DNA of 64,000 nt from Thermohalobaculum sp039513195 (GCA_039513195.1 JBCCRM010000003.1:158822-222821); one strand, 5' to 3'. Positions 9,090 through 17,479 are shown, counted from the stretch's first letter. Numbers and translations are program-made. The notes: generated by a model not told the origin, from the sequence alone.

Positions 9090-9968
9090 TCAACGCTGAC
9101 AGCGGGCGCAGTAGAAGCTGGAGCGGGCGGACTGCACGATCCGACGGATCGACCCTTTGCAACCGTTGCGGCGACACGGCTCTCCTTCGCGGCCATATGC
9201 CTGAAAGCTGTGCTGGAAATAGCCCAGTTCGCCATCCGCCTGTCGGTAGTCGCGTAGCGATGACCCCCCGGCCTCGATCGCCTCCGTGAGCGTGCTCCGG
9301 ATCTCCGATACCAGACGCTCGATCCGGAGCCTGGCGATGGCCCCGGCGGCCCGGGCCGGATGGATGCCGGTGCGGTGCAGCGCCTCGCAGACATAGATAT
9401 TGCCGAGGCCAGCGACGATCCGTTGATCCAACAGCGCCGCCTTGATTGCCATGAAGCGCCCGGCCAGCTTTTCCGCGAGGTAGTCGGCATGGAAGGCGTT
9501 GCCCAGAGGCTCCGGCCCCAGGGGCGCAAGCCAGCGATGCGCCGTCAGGTCTTGGGTGGGCCAAAGGTCCATGGCACCGAAACGGCGCGCATCGTTATAG
9601 ATCACTCGGGCGCCGCCGTCGGTCCAAAGGATCACATGGTCATGGGTGCCGATCTCCCCCGCAGCATGGGCGAACTGGCCCAGCATCTCTGCGCCATTGG
9701 CAGCCGCCGGCTCCGGCACTTCGACCAACACCCGCCCGGACATGCCGAGATGCAGAATCCAGGTCTCGCCGCCGTCTAGGGCGGCGAGGATGTACTTCGA
9801 CCGCCTCGCCAGCCCCTCGACCCGACGCCCACTCAGCCGCTCGGCAAACCGCACCGGCAACGGCCAGCGCAGGTCCGCCCGCCGTTGCTCGACCCGGGTG
9901 AGGCTGTGGCCCACGAGCACTCGTTCCAACCCACGCCGTACCGTCTCGACCTCTGGCAATTCCGGCAA
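9090..9968 (-). CDS. mutM: Formamidopyrimidine-DNA glycosylase
   Basis: Base-excision repair glycosylase/AP lyase for 8-oxoguanine and formamidopyrimidines. The start must be the TTG at 9968: the product then begins (M)PELPEVETVRRGLE, and Pro2 is the catalytic nucleophile of the family. An AAGGAGGG ribosome site lies just upstream, while the frame further up to 10121 has no such match. The 292-residue protein has Glu3 in the PELPEVE motif, a basic ARRSKYILAAL segment with the catalytic lysine, the helix-two-turn-helix GLGNIYVCEALHRTGIHP, and a C-terminal zinc finger with Cys pairs CRRNGC and CARC. It is divergent from ubiE with 139 bases between the starts. Confidence 0.96.
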   Translation of the reverse strand: MPELPEVETVRRGLERVLVGHSLTRVEQRRADLRWPLPVRFAERLSGRRVEGLARRSKYILAALDGGETWILHLGMSGRVLVEVPEPAAANGAEMLGQFAHAAGEIGTHDHVILWTDGGARVIYNDARRFGAMDLWPTQDLTAHRWLAPLGPEPLGNAFHADYLAEKLAGRFMAIKAALLDQRIVAGLGNIYVCEALHRTGIHPARAAGAIARLRIERLVSEIRSTLTEAIEAGGSSLRDYRQADGELGYFQHSFQAYGREGEPCRRNGCKGSIRRIVQSARSSFYCARCQR

Positions 9969-10107
9969 TCGGCCCTCCTTGCACCCGACGCAAATCGCGC
10001 CACCACCTCTTGGCGTCACGGCGGAGCGGTGCAATGCGGCAAAGATATCCCGCCTGGCGCCGTCGCCCGCCGTTTCCCTCCGCCGATCAGGCGCTATTGT
10101 GCCGGCC

Positions 10108-10860
10108 ATGACCAGTGACACGCCGCGCGAAACCGATTTCGGGTTTCAGACCATTCCAGAAGACGAAAAGGCCGCCCGTGTCGAGGGGGTGTTTTCCTCG
10201 GTGGCCAACCGCTACGACCTAATGAACGACCTAATGTCGGCGGGCGTGCACCGGCTGTGGAAGGCCGCGATGATCGACTGGCTGGCACCGCAGCCTGGGA
10301 TGCTGCTGCTCGATGTGGCGGGCGGCACGGGTGATATAGCCTTTCGATTTCTCCGCCGTCTCGACGGCACCGGCCGGGCCATCGTCTGCGATATGACCGA
10401 GGCGATGCTGGCGGAGGGCGCGGTGCGGGCAGAAAAGCTCGGCTTGCGCGGGGTCGATTGGGTGCGGGGTGATGCGATGGCCCTTCCCTTTGCGGATTGG
10501 TCGGTCGACGCGGTCACCATCGCCTTCGGCATCCGCAATGTCACCCGGATCGAGGATGCCTTGGCGGAGGCCTATCGGGTGCTGCGGCCGGGCGGGCGCT
10601 TCCTCTGCCTCGAATTCAGCCATCTCAGCGTTCCGGCCGCGCAGTGGGCCTATGACCGCTATTCGTTTGCAGTGATCCCAGCGATGGGGCAGGCGGTGAC
10701 CGGCGACCGGGCATCCTACCAATATCTCGTCGAGTCGATCCGCCGCTTCCCAGACCAGGATCGCTTCGCAACGATGATCGGCGCAGCGGGCTTTGGGCAA
10801 GTGCGCTATCGGAACCTGTCGCTAGGGATCGCGGCACTTCATTCCGGGTGGCGCCTTTAG
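10108..10860 (+). CDS. ubiE: Ubiquinone/menaquinone C-methyltransferase UbiE
   Basis: SAM-dependent C-methyltransferase of ubiquinone (and menaquinone) synthesis. The 250-residue product starts MTSDTPRETDFGFQTIPEDE; the KAARVEGVFSSVANRYDLMND block is diagnostic. The SAM-binding LLLDVAGGTGDIAFRF and the GRFLCLEFSH and YQYLVESIRRFPDQ motifs follow, and the end SLGIAALHSGWRL is typical. The open frame upstream of 10108 is antisense to mutM and is not part of the gene. It is followed after one base by ubiB. Confidence 0.97.
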   Translation: MTSDTPRETDFGFQTIPEDEKAARVEGVFSSVANRYDLMNDLMSAGVHRLWKAAMIDWLAPQPGMLLLDVAGGTGDIAFRFLRRLDGTGRAIVCDMTEAMLAEGAVRAEKLGLRGVDWVRGDAMALPFADWSVDAVTIAFGIRNVTRIEDALAEAYRVLRPGGRFLCLEFSHLSVPAAQWAYDRYSFAVIPAMGQAVTGDRASYQYLVESIRRFPDQDRFATMIGAAGFGQVRYRNLSLGIAALHSGWRL

Positions 10861-10861
10861 C

Positions 10862-12424
10862 ATGATCTCGGCGGTCCGCAATCTCTGGCGCCTGTTCCGC
10901 ACTGGCGCAACACTGGAGCGAACCGGTGCCATGTTGGTGATCCTCGACGAATTGGGGGTCACCGGCTGGCCGCGTTTCGTGATCCGCGCGGCCGCTTTGC
11001 CCTTTGGCCTGTTCGGTCGCAGTGGCGACAGCGACCTTCCGCCGGTTGCCCGAGCGCTGCAGGCGATGGGACCGGCCTATGTGAAATTCGGTCAGGTCTT
11101 CTCGACCCGCCCCGACATCCTGGGGCCCACTATCGTCGCGCAACTCCGATATCTGCAGGACCGCTTGCCACCGTTTCCCATGGCGCAGGCGCGGCAGATC
11201 ATCGAGGCGGAGCTGGGACCCAGAGCCTGGCAGGTGCTGCAAGACCTGGAACCCCCGGTAGCCGCCGCCTCGATCGCCCAGGTGCATCCGGCAGTCTGGC
11301 GCAGCACTGGGCGCAAGGTTGCCGTCAAAGTGCTGCGCCCGCAGATCCGCGAACGGTTCCGCGGCGACATCTCCGCCTTCTACTTTATCGCTCACAGCAT
11401 CGAATTCTTCGTCCCCGGCTCGAAGCGATTGCGCCCCAGTGCGGTCGTTGGACATTTCGAGGGCGTGGTGACGACCGAACTCGATCTCCGGCTCGAAGCA
11501 GCAGGGGCCAGTTTGTTCCGGGAAAACTCGCAGAACGATCCGCGACTCTATGTGCCGCAGGTTTATTGGGACGGGACCGGCAGTCGGCTCCTGACGCTGG
11601 AATGGGTCGAGGGGCTGTCGCTCGACCCGGATGTGTTGCGCGAACACGGGATCGATCTGTCAGAACTCGCGTCACGGATCATGCAGACCTTTTTGCGGCA
11701 CGCGCTGCGGGATGGCTTCTTCCATGCCGATATGCACCAGGGAAATCTACGGATTGCGCCGGACGGCACCCTGATCGCGCTCGATTTTGGCATTATGGGG
11801 CGGCTGGACCCGGTCACGCGCCGCCACTACGCCGAGATCCTTTACGGATTTCTGACCCGTAACTATCGCCGGGTCGCAGAGGTCCATTTCGAGGCAGGCT
11901 ACATCCCCGCGGATCAGGATGTCGACGAGTTCGCCCAGGCTCTCCGCGCCATAGGCGAGCCGATCTTCGGCCAAGACGTCAGCCAGATCTCTATCGCGCG
12001 CCTATTGGCTTTCCTGCTGGAAGTGACGGAACGCTTCGGTATGGAGACCCGGACCGAGCTGATCTTGCTGCAGCGGACCATGGTGGTCGTGGAAGGGGTC
12101 GCCCGGTCCCTCGACCCGCGGATGAACATTTGGGAAGCCTCGAAGCCAGTCGTCGAAGGATGGATCCGCGAGAACCTTGGCCCAGCCCAGACGGTGCGGG
12201 ATCTCGGCCATACCCTGCAGGTGCTCGCGCGCATGGGGCCGAGGCTGCCCGGTCTTGCCGACGAAGTTCTGCTGCTGGCCGAGATGATCCGGAACCAAAA
12301 CCTGCGCGGGCCGCTGAACGTCAATGTCCGGACATTGCCGCGGGTCCGCCTCTGGCGACCCGTCGTGCTGGCTTTCATCACCGGCGGGGCGCTGGCAGCC
12401 CTGATCGCATCCTTGATCGGCTGA
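10862..12424 (+). CDS. ubiB: UbiB kinase-like protein for ubiquinone synthesis
   Basis: Atypical kinase/ATPase of the ADCK family needed for ubiquinone synthesis. The 520-residue protein has the family A-rich and KxGQ motifs (GPAYVKFGQVFSTRPDI), the AAASIAQVHPA loop, the lysine segment RKVAVKVLRPQI, the catalytic FFHADMHQGNLRI and the metal-binding ALDFGIMGRL. A C-terminal hydrophobic segment (VLAFITGGALAALIASLIG) should anchor it to the inner membrane. The ATG comes one base after the ubiE stop, so the pair is translationally coupled. Confidence 0.96.
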   Translation: MISAVRNLWRLFRTGATLERTGAMLVILDELGVTGWPRFVIRAAALPFGLFGRSGDSDLPPVARALQAMGPAYVKFGQVFSTRPDILGPTIVAQLRYLQDRLPPFPMAQARQIIEAELGPRAWQVLQDLEPPVAAASIAQVHPAVWRSTGRKVAVKVLRPQIRERFRGDISAFYFIAHSIEFFVPGSKRLRPSAVVGHFEGVVTTELDLRLEAAGASLFRENSQNDPRLYVPQVYWDGTGSRLLTLEWVEGLSLDPDVLREHGIDLSELASRIMQTFLRHALRDGFFHADMHQGNLRIAPDGTLIALDFGIMGRLDPVTRRHYAEILYGFLTRNYRRVAEVHFEAGYIPADQDVDEFAQALRAIGEPIFGQDVSQISIARLLAFLLEVTERFGMETRTELILLQRTMVVVEGVARSLDPRMNIWEASKPVVEGWIRENLGPAQTVRDLGHTLQVLARMGPRLPGLADEVLLLAEMIRNQNLRGPLNVNVRTLPRVRLWRPVVLAFITGGALAALIASLIG

Positions 12425-12527
12425 TGCGCAAGCTCGCAACTGTGTGAACAGCATCTTTTTTGCCGCGAATTTACACCGATATGTGTAGAACTGTTGGCGA
12501 TACGCCTGGGGCGGTGGGGAACTCGCT

Positions 12528-13763
12528 TTGGACGACAATGTGCGCGGAAAACGCCTGCTGCTGATTATCGGCGGCGGCATAGCAGCCTATAAGGCTTTGG
12601 AGCTGATCCGCCTCATTTCGAAGGCCGGTGGCGCGACGACGCCGGTGCTTACCCGCGCTGCGCGGGAATTCGTGACGCCGCTGACCGTATCGGGCCTGGC
12701 TGCAGAGAAGGTCTACACGGATTTGTTCGACCTGACCGACGAGGCGGAGATGGGGCATATCCAGCTCAGCCGGGTGGCCGATCTCGTGGTTGTCGCGCCC
12801 GCCACGGCGGATTTGATGGCGAAGATGGCCCATGGCCTGGCCGACGATCTGGCCTCTACGCTTCTTCTGGCAACGGACACGCCGGTTCTGATCGCCCCCG
12901 CGATGAATGTCCGGATGTGGCAGCATCCCGCGACACAGCGAAACCTGTCGGTACTGCGGGGCGACGGCATCGCGGTGGTTGGGCCGAACGATGGCGACAT
13001 GGCTTGCGGCGAATACGGCCCGGGGCGGATGGCGGAACCGCCAGAGATTTTGGACGCCATTCGTACCTCGCTGGCGCGCCAGACCGGCGCCGGCCCGCTG
13101 GCCGGTCGCCGAGTGTTGGTCACATCGGGGCCGACCCACGAACCGATCGATCCGGTGCGCTACATCGCCAACCGCTCCTCTGGGGCGCAGGGGGCCGCGA
13201 TTGGTGCCGCGCTGCGCGATCTGGGGGCAGAGGTTGTCTTCGTGACCGGACCGGCGCGCGCACCGACCCCGCCCGGGCTGCAGGAAATTCGCGTCGAATC
13301 CGCGGCTGAGATGCTTTCGGCCGTCGAGGCGGCCCTGCCGGTGGAGGCGGCTATCTTTGCAGCGGCGGTCGCGGATTGGCGGGTGGCGAGCGCGTCGGGT
13401 TCGAAGATCAAAAAGGACGGGACCGGGGCACCCCCTGCGCTGGAGCTGGCGGAAAACCCGGATATCCTGCACACCGTCGCGCAGCTTCCGGCGGGCAAAC
13501 GCCCGGCGCTGGTGGTGGGCTTCGCCGCCGAGACCGACGATGTGATCGCCCATGCGACGGCGAAGCGGCTGCGCAAGGGCTGCGACTGGATTGTCGCCAA
13601 CGATGTCAGCCCCGGGACCGGGATCATGGGCGGCACGGACAATGCGGTCACTTTGATCACAGCCCATGGTGCGGAAGCCTGGCCGAGAGCGGCAAAGGTC
13701 GAGGTCGCGGCGCGACTGGCTGCCCGAATCGCCGCGCATCTGGGCACGGAGGGGGTGGCATGA
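12528..13763 (+). CDS. coaBC: Phosphopantothenoylcysteine decarboxylase/synthetase CoaBC
   Basis: Bifunctional coenzyme A enzyme: the CoaC half (residues 1 to about 180) decarboxylates phosphopantothenoylcysteine with FMN, the CoaB half joins phosphopantothenate and cysteine. CoaC signs are LLLIIGGGIAAYKALELIR, the catalytic His in EMGHIQLSR, the PAMNVRMW motif and the AxxCGEYGPGRMAEP loop. CoaB signs are RRVLVTSGPTHEPIDPVRYI and NRSSGAQG. The reading frame opens at a TTG (12528) with GGTGGGGA upstream; an in-frame GTG at 12540 is an alternative. The 411-residue length is normal. The last bases overlap the dut start (ATGA). Confidence 0.95.
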   Translation: MDDNVRGKRLLLIIGGGIAAYKALELIRLISKAGGATTPVLTRAAREFVTPLTVSGLAAEKVYTDLFDLTDEAEMGHIQLSRVADLVVVAPATADLMAKMAHGLADDLASTLLLATDTPVLIAPAMNVRMWQHPATQRNLSVLRGDGIAVVGPNDGDMACGEYGPGRMAEPPEILDAIRTSLARQTGAGPLAGRRVLVTSGPTHEPIDPVRYIANRSSGAQGAAIGAALRDLGAEVVFVTGPARAPTPPGLQEIRVESAAEMLSAVEAALPVEAAIFAAAVADWRVASASGSKIKKDGTGAPPALELAENPDILHTVAQLPAGKRPALVVGFAAETDDVIAHATAKRLRKGCDWIVANDVSPGTGIMGGTDNAVTLITAHGAEAWPRAAKVEVAARLAARIAAHLGTEGVA

Positions 13764-14236
13764 GCCCGCAGCCTGTCCCGGTCCGGGTTGTCGCCCTAGA
13801 CCATCGCGATCCGACCCTGCCGTTGCCGCGGCATGCGACGCCGGGCTCCGCCGGTCTGGACCTGCCCGCCTGCCTGCCAGAAGCGGACCGCGCCGCCGGC
13901 TGGAACCTGCCGCCGATGGGCCGGGTTCTGGTACCGACGGGCCTGGCCTTCGAGATCCCGCCAGGGCTGGAGGGCCAGGTGCGGCCCCGCTCCGGTTTGG
14001 CCGTTCGGCACGGCATCACCGTGCTCAACAGCCCTGGGACGATCGACAGCGACTATCGCGGGGAAGTGAAAGTTGCCCTGATCAATCTGGGCGAAGCCGC
14101 GGTCAGGTTGGACCACGGCGAGCGGATCGCACAACTGGTGATCGCTGCCTATCGGCAGGCGGAATTGCAGATCGTGGCGGCCATAGCGCCATCGCGCCGC
14201 GACCGGGGCGGCTTCGGCTCGACGGGCACCGGCTGA
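13760..14236 (+). CDS. dut: Deoxyuridine 5'-triphosphate nucleotidohydrolase
   Basis: Homotrimeric dUTPase that hydrolyses dUTP to dUMP. The 158-residue protein shows the five family motifs: ATPGSAGLDLPA (I), VRPRSGLAVRHGI (II), LNSPGTIDSDYRGEVKVALIN (III, split here as LNSPGTIDSDYRGEVK), RIAQLVI (IV) and RGGFGSTG (V). Motif V is complete. The ATG overlaps the coaBC stop, and the Rrf2 regulator follows after 15 bases; the coaBC-dut order is conserved in alphaproteobacteria. Confidence 0.96.
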   Translation: MSPQPVPVRVVALDHRDPTLPLPRHATPGSAGLDLPACLPEADRAAGWNLPPMGRVLVPTGLAFEIPPGLEGQVRPRSGLAVRHGITVLNSPGTIDSDYRGEVKVALINLGEAAVRLDHGERIAQLVIAAYRQAELQIVAAIAPSRRDRGGFGSTGTG

Positions 14237-14251
14237 CGCAGAGAGGAGAGG

Positions 14252-14704
14252 ATGCTGAGACCTTCGCGGAAGACGATGCTCGCGCTCGAGGCGGTGCTCG
14301 ACGTGGCCTATAATGCCCGGCCGGACCCGGTGCAGTCGAAAGACATCACCAAACGCCAGGGGGTGCCGCAGCGGTACTTGGAACATGTGATGCAAAATCT
14401 GGTGCATCACGGCATCCTCCGGGGCGTCCGTGGGCCCAGGGGCGGCTATACACTGGCGCGAGAGCGGCGGCGCATCACGGTCGGCGATATCGTGCGGATC
14501 GTTGATAAGATCGATCCAGAAGCCGACAACGAGCCCTTGTCAGAGGCCGAGCTTGGGGAGAAGGTGGTGCAGCCAATATGGGCGGAGACGCGCGCCGCGC
14601 TGCTGGACCGGCTGGACGAGATCACGATGGAAGATCTTTGCCGTCGGGCCGAGGCAATCGGGGTGGCGCATGGCACGAAGCCAACGCCCGACTTCAACAT
14701 CTGA
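14252..14704 (+). CDS. Rrf2-family transcriptional regulator lacking iron-sulfur cysteines
   Basis: Winged-helix DNA-binding protein of 150 residues (start MLRPSRKTMLALEAVLDVAY, with AGAGGAGAGG upstream). The recognition region ITKRQGVPQRYLEHVMQNL and the wing GVRGPRGGYTLARERRRITV are typical of Rrf2 proteins. The three cysteines that bind a cluster in IscR, RirA or NsrR are absent; the only Cys is in the EDLCRRAEAI segment. It sits 45 bases before cysK. In Firmicutes the cysteine-poor Rrf2 protein CymR controls cysteine genes by binding CysK; by analogy a role in cysteine or sulfur control is likely here, but this is inference. Confidence 0.85.
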   Translation: MLRPSRKTMLALEAVLDVAYNARPDPVQSKDITKRQGVPQRYLEHVMQNLVHHGILRGVRGPRGGYTLARERRRITVGDIVRIVDKIDPEADNEPLSEAELGEKVVQPIWAETRAALLDRLDEITMEDLCRRAEAIGVAHGTKPTPDFNI

Positions 14705-14749
14705 GGACGGCGACGCGCGTGGCTCGCCCGTCTGGGCACGGGAAGCAAT

Positions 14750-15709
14750 ATGGTCACGGCGGCGCCACGCGGGCGGATATACGACAGCATCACCGACACG
14801 ATCGGGTCCACGCCCTTGGTGCGGCTGTCTCGCCTGACCGCGGCGCTCGGCATAGAGGCCGAGATCCTCGCAAAGCTCGAGTTCTTCAACCCGATTGCCA
14901 GTGTCAAGGACCGGATCGGCGTCGGTATGATCGAGGCGCTGGAAGCCGCGGGCAAGATCGGGCCGGGGTCGGTGCTGGTCGAGCCGACCTCAGGGAATAC
15001 CGGTATCGGCCTCGCCTTTGCGGCGGCGGCAAAGGGCTATCGGTTGATCCTCTGTATGCCCGAGACGATGTCGATCGAGCGGCGCAAGATGCTGGTCTTG
15101 CTGGGTGCAGAGCTGCAATTGACGGAGGCCGGGGCGGGCATGGGCGGCGCGATCGCGAAGGCGAAGGCGCTCGCAGCAAGCACGCCCGGCGCGGTGATCC
15201 CGCAGCAATTCGAGAACCCGGCCAATCCCGAGATCCACCGTTCGACAACGGCCGAGGAGATCTGGGCCGACACAGGCGGGCGTATCGATTGCTTTGTCTC
15301 CGGGGTCGGCACCGGCGGCACGATCACCGGGGTCGGGCAGATCCTGAAGGCGCGACTGCCCGAAGTGCGGGTCGTCGCAGTGGAGCCGGAGGACAGCCCA
15401 GTGCTATCTGGCGGCGGCCCCGGACCCCACAAGATCCAGGGGATCGGGGCCGGTTTCGTACCGGCCAATCTCGATTGCGGGGTGATCGACGAGGTTCTTA
15501 CGGTGGCCAACGAAACGGCGTTCGAGATGGCGCGGCGGGTCGCTCGGGTGGAGGGGATCCCGGGCGGCATCTCCTCCGGCGCGGCGATAGCGGCGGCGGT
15601 CGAGGTGGCCGAGCGGCGCGGCTGCGAAGGACATCGGATCGTTGTGGTTTTGCCGAGCTTTGCGGAGCGGTATCTCTCCACCGCGCTGTTCGACGGGATT
15701 GGCGCATGA
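14750..15709 (+). CDS. cysK: Cysteine synthase A (O-acetylserine sulfhydrylase)
   Basis: PLP enzyme that makes cysteine from O-acetylserine and sulfide. In the 319-residue protein the PLP lysine is in NPIASVKDRIG near residue 48, the substrate loop is PTSGNTGIGLAFAAA, the phosphate-binding loop is GVGTGGTITGVG, and the C-terminal serine motif is GGISSGAAIAAA. The QGIGAGFVPANLD block is typical of CysK. It lies between a cysteine-poor Rrf2 regulator and a MoeB/ThiF-like enzyme that starts inside its stop (ATGA), which points to a sulfur-assimilation operon. Confidence 0.95.
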   Translation: MVTAAPRGRIYDSITDTIGSTPLVRLSRLTAALGIEAEILAKLEFFNPIASVKDRIGVGMIEALEAAGKIGPGSVLVEPTSGNTGIGLAFAAAAKGYRLILCMPETMSIERRKMLVLLGAELQLTEAGAGMGGAIAKAKALAASTPGAVIPQQFENPANPEIHRSTTAEEIWADTGGRIDCFVSGVGTGGTITGVGQILKARLPEVRVVAVEPEDSPVLSGGGPGPHKIQGIGAGFVPANLDCGVIDEVLTVANETAFEMARRVARVEGIPGGISSGAAIAAAVEVAERRGCEGHRIVVVLPSFAERYLSTALFDGIGA

Positions 15710-16482
15710 GCGGCTTTTCGGCGGAGGAGCGCGAACGCTATGCCCGGCACATCGTGCTCCATGAGATCGGTGGACAGGGCCAGCAGCGGCTGAAGGCCGC
15801 GAAGGTGCTGGTGATCGGGGCGGGCGGCCTCGGCTCGCCGGCGATCCTCTATCTTGCCGCCGCCGGGGTGGGCACCGTTGGTGTCGTGGATGACGATGCC
15901 GTCAGCCTCTCGAACCTGCAGCGGCAAGTACTCCATGCAACCGAGGACGTCGGCGCGCCGAAGGTCGACAGCGCGGCGCGCGCGGTCGGACGGCTGAACC
16001 CGAATGTTCGGATCGTCGGGCATCCGGTGCGCTTGGACGGTGCCAATGCCGAGGCATTAATCGTTGGCTACGACCTCGTGCTCGATGGGTCCGACAATGC
16101 CGAAACACGCTACCTGGTGAACGATACGGCGGCGGTGCTCGGCAAGCCGCTGGTCTTTGCAGCCATCGGCCGATGGGAAGGGCAGGTCTCCGTCTTCGAC
16201 CCTAACCAGGGCGGCCCCTGCTATCGCTGCGTTTTCCCGGAGCCGCCGGCCAACGCCCTCGTACCCGCCTGCGCCGAGGCCGGAGTCCTGGGCGCCATGG
16301 CGGGTGTCGTCGGGGCGATGCAGGCGGTAGAGGCGGTGAAACTGATCACCGGGGCTGGCAGGCCGGCGCGCGACAGGCTGCTGCTCTACGACGCGCTGGA
16401 GGCTGAGTGGCGGAGCATCCGCCTCTCGCCTCGAACAGATTGCCCGGTGCGTGGCCAGATTGGCAAACGTCGTGCGGGCTGA
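15706..16482 (+). CDS. moeB: MoeB/ThiF-family adenylyltransferase
   Basis: E1-like enzyme that adenylates the C-terminal glycine of a small sulfur-carrier protein (MoaD or ThiS type). The 258-residue product begins MSGFSAEERERYARHIVLHE and has the nucleotide loop VIGAGGLGSPAILYLAAAGVG, the SLSNLQRQVLH and DGSDNAETRYLVND motifs and the PACAEAGVLGAMAGVVG segment. Of the two zinc Cys pairs, the first is intact (CYRC) but the second reads CPVRG, so one ligand is replaced by Arg. Start and cysK stop overlap (ATGA), so the pair is coupled. MoeB versus ThiF cannot be settled; the cysK context might even suggest a carrier protein for cysteine synthesis. Confidence 0.88.
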   Translation: MSGFSAEERERYARHIVLHEIGGQGQQRLKAAKVLVIGAGGLGSPAILYLAAAGVGTVGVVDDDAVSLSNLQRQVLHATEDVGAPKVDSAARAVGRLNPNVRIVGHPVRLDGANAEALIVGYDLVLDGSDNAETRYLVNDTAAVLGKPLVFAAIGRWEGQVSVFDPNQGGPCYRCVFPEPPANALVPACAEAGVLGAMAGVVGAMQAVEAVKLITGAGRPARDRLLLYDALEAEWRSIRLSPRTDCPVRGQIGKRRAG

Positions 16483-16491
16483 TCCATTTTG

Positions 16492-16542
16492 CCTGCCCGC
16501 CTCCTCCCTCCACCCACCCACCCGCGGGAGGAGGCGGGCAGG
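16492..16542 (+). terminator. Strong hairpin after moeB
   Basis: A perfect 17-bp stem (CCTGCCCGCCTCCTCCC at 16492-16508 pairing with 16526-16542) closes a C-rich 17-base loop, beginning 10 bases after the moeB stop. There is no clear T-run, so it may end the coaBC-moeB transcript only partly or act as an RNA 3' stabiliser. Confidence 0.5.
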
Positions 16543-16560
16543 TCATAAGAACCGCAACGC

Positions 16561-16667
16561 CTAGAGCGCTTTCCGACCCGATTGCATCGGTTCTCGCGCT
16601 CTAAGGTATTGTTTTGACGCATTTTCGCGACGCCAATCTGACTCAGATTGGCTGGAAAGTGCTCTAG
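16561..16667 (+). repeat. Palindromic MITE-like repeat, copy 1
   Basis: A 107-bp unit bounded by CTAG on both sides, with imperfect 14-base terminal inverted repeats: CTAGAGCGCTTTCC at the left and GGAAAGTGCTCTAG at the right (one mismatch). It contains two internal hairpins: AGAGCGC..GCGCTCT in the left half and GCCAATCTGA-C-TCAGATTGGC in the right half. Three further copies occur at 17375, 45753 and 63728. No coding capacity. Confidence 0.85.
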
Positions 16668-16669
16668 GC

Positions 16670-17374
16670 GGCGTCTTCATTCAGGAGAGCCATGTCATGG
16701 CGCACGCGAGAGCGACGAAGGCCCGGAACGAAGAGACGGTCTTCTCGCAGCGGAGTGCGATCCGGCGGAAGCGCCTGATACGGTTGAAGAAACATTCGGC
16801 GAGATGGCGTTCTCTGTAGAGCGCCCAGTCGATCTACTTGACGCTGGCGCGGGTCGGGTTCCGCTTGACTTGCGCCGTCGCACGGAGGTCATCCGCGATG
16901 AAGCGGCGCAGATCGTAGGCGGCATGGATCTTGGTCGTCAGGCCGCCGCGGGAGCGGCCGGTCGCGTGAGCCTCAGGCCCCCCTGTTGAGACGTGGCATC
17001 GGCGCGGACCTTCGAGATCGTGGCATCAACCAGCACGTCCTCGAAGTCCGGGTCCACGACCAAGGCGTTGAAAAGACCCTCCCACACTCCCGAGCGCGTC
17101 CAGCGCCGGAACCGGCAATGAGCGGTCTACCAGCTCCCGAACTCCGGCGGCCGGTCTCGCCATCGCGCCGCGCTGCGCGCCAGCCAGAGGGTCGCGTTCA
17201 AGAACAGCCGGTTGTCCGCGGCGGTACGGCCCCGGTCTCCGTTCTTGCCGGGCACAAGATGCTCGATCCGCACCCACTGCGCGTCCGTCAGGGTTCGTCT
17301 GCTGAAGATCGCTTCCACTTTCAATCTTGAACCAGAAGTTTGCCGGATGGGGAGCCTCCAAATGAAAACGACGC
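16670..17374 (-). mobile_element. Decayed IS5-type insertion sequence
   Basis: The block between repeat copies 1 and 2 carries a broken IS5-family transposase. Its ends resemble each other in inverted orientation: GGCGTC-TTCATT-GGAG-GCC at the left (from 16670) and GACGCC preceded by a matching segment at the right (to 17374), so they look like worn terminal repeats. Both ends abut the CTAG of a flanking repeat copy. IS5 relatives are known to favour TA- or CTAG-containing targets, which fits. The element is about 705 bp, shorter than intact family members. Confidence 0.7.
16681..17330 (-). pseudogene. IS5-family transposase, frameshifted and internally deleted
   Basis: Read on the minus strand, the N-terminal part (RRTLTDAQWVRIEHLVPGKN, then TAADNRLFLNATLWLARS and WRDRPPEFGSW) is a clear IS5/IS427-type start and ends at an in-frame TAG near 17128. 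The same frame resumes as RFRRWTRSGVWEGLFNALV and DPDFEDVLVDATISKVRADA. A shift of frame then gives HATGRSRGGLTTKIHAAYDL. The catalytic middle is missing, and after another stop the tail DWALYRERHLAECFFNRIRR..FRRIALRCEKT ends at 16681. At least two stops and one frameshift show that it is dead. Confidence 0.8.
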
Positions 17375-17479
17375 CTAGAGTGCTTTCCGACCCGATTGCA
17401 TACGTTCTCGCGCCCAAGGTATTGTTCGGGCGCCGCTTCACGACGCTAAGCTGGGTCAGATCGCTAGAAAATGCTCTAG
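17375..17479 (+). repeat. Palindromic MITE-like repeat, copy 2
   Basis: 105 bp, same orientation as copy 1 and more diverged (CTAGAGTGCTTTCCGACCCG at the left, AAAATGCTCTAG at the right; the right-half stem is degraded). Its final CTAG (17476-17479) supplies the TAG stop of the minus-strand endonuclease gene. Confidence 0.8.

Noticed and set aside
12471..13739. Long minus-strand open frame opposite coaBC
   Set aside because: Antisense to a complete bifunctional CoaBC; composition dominated by Arg, Gly and Asp as expected of a shadow.
14578..15705. Upstream extension of the moeB reading frame through cysK
   Set aside because: This part is the out-of-frame shadow of cysK; the real start is the ATG that overlaps the cysK stop.
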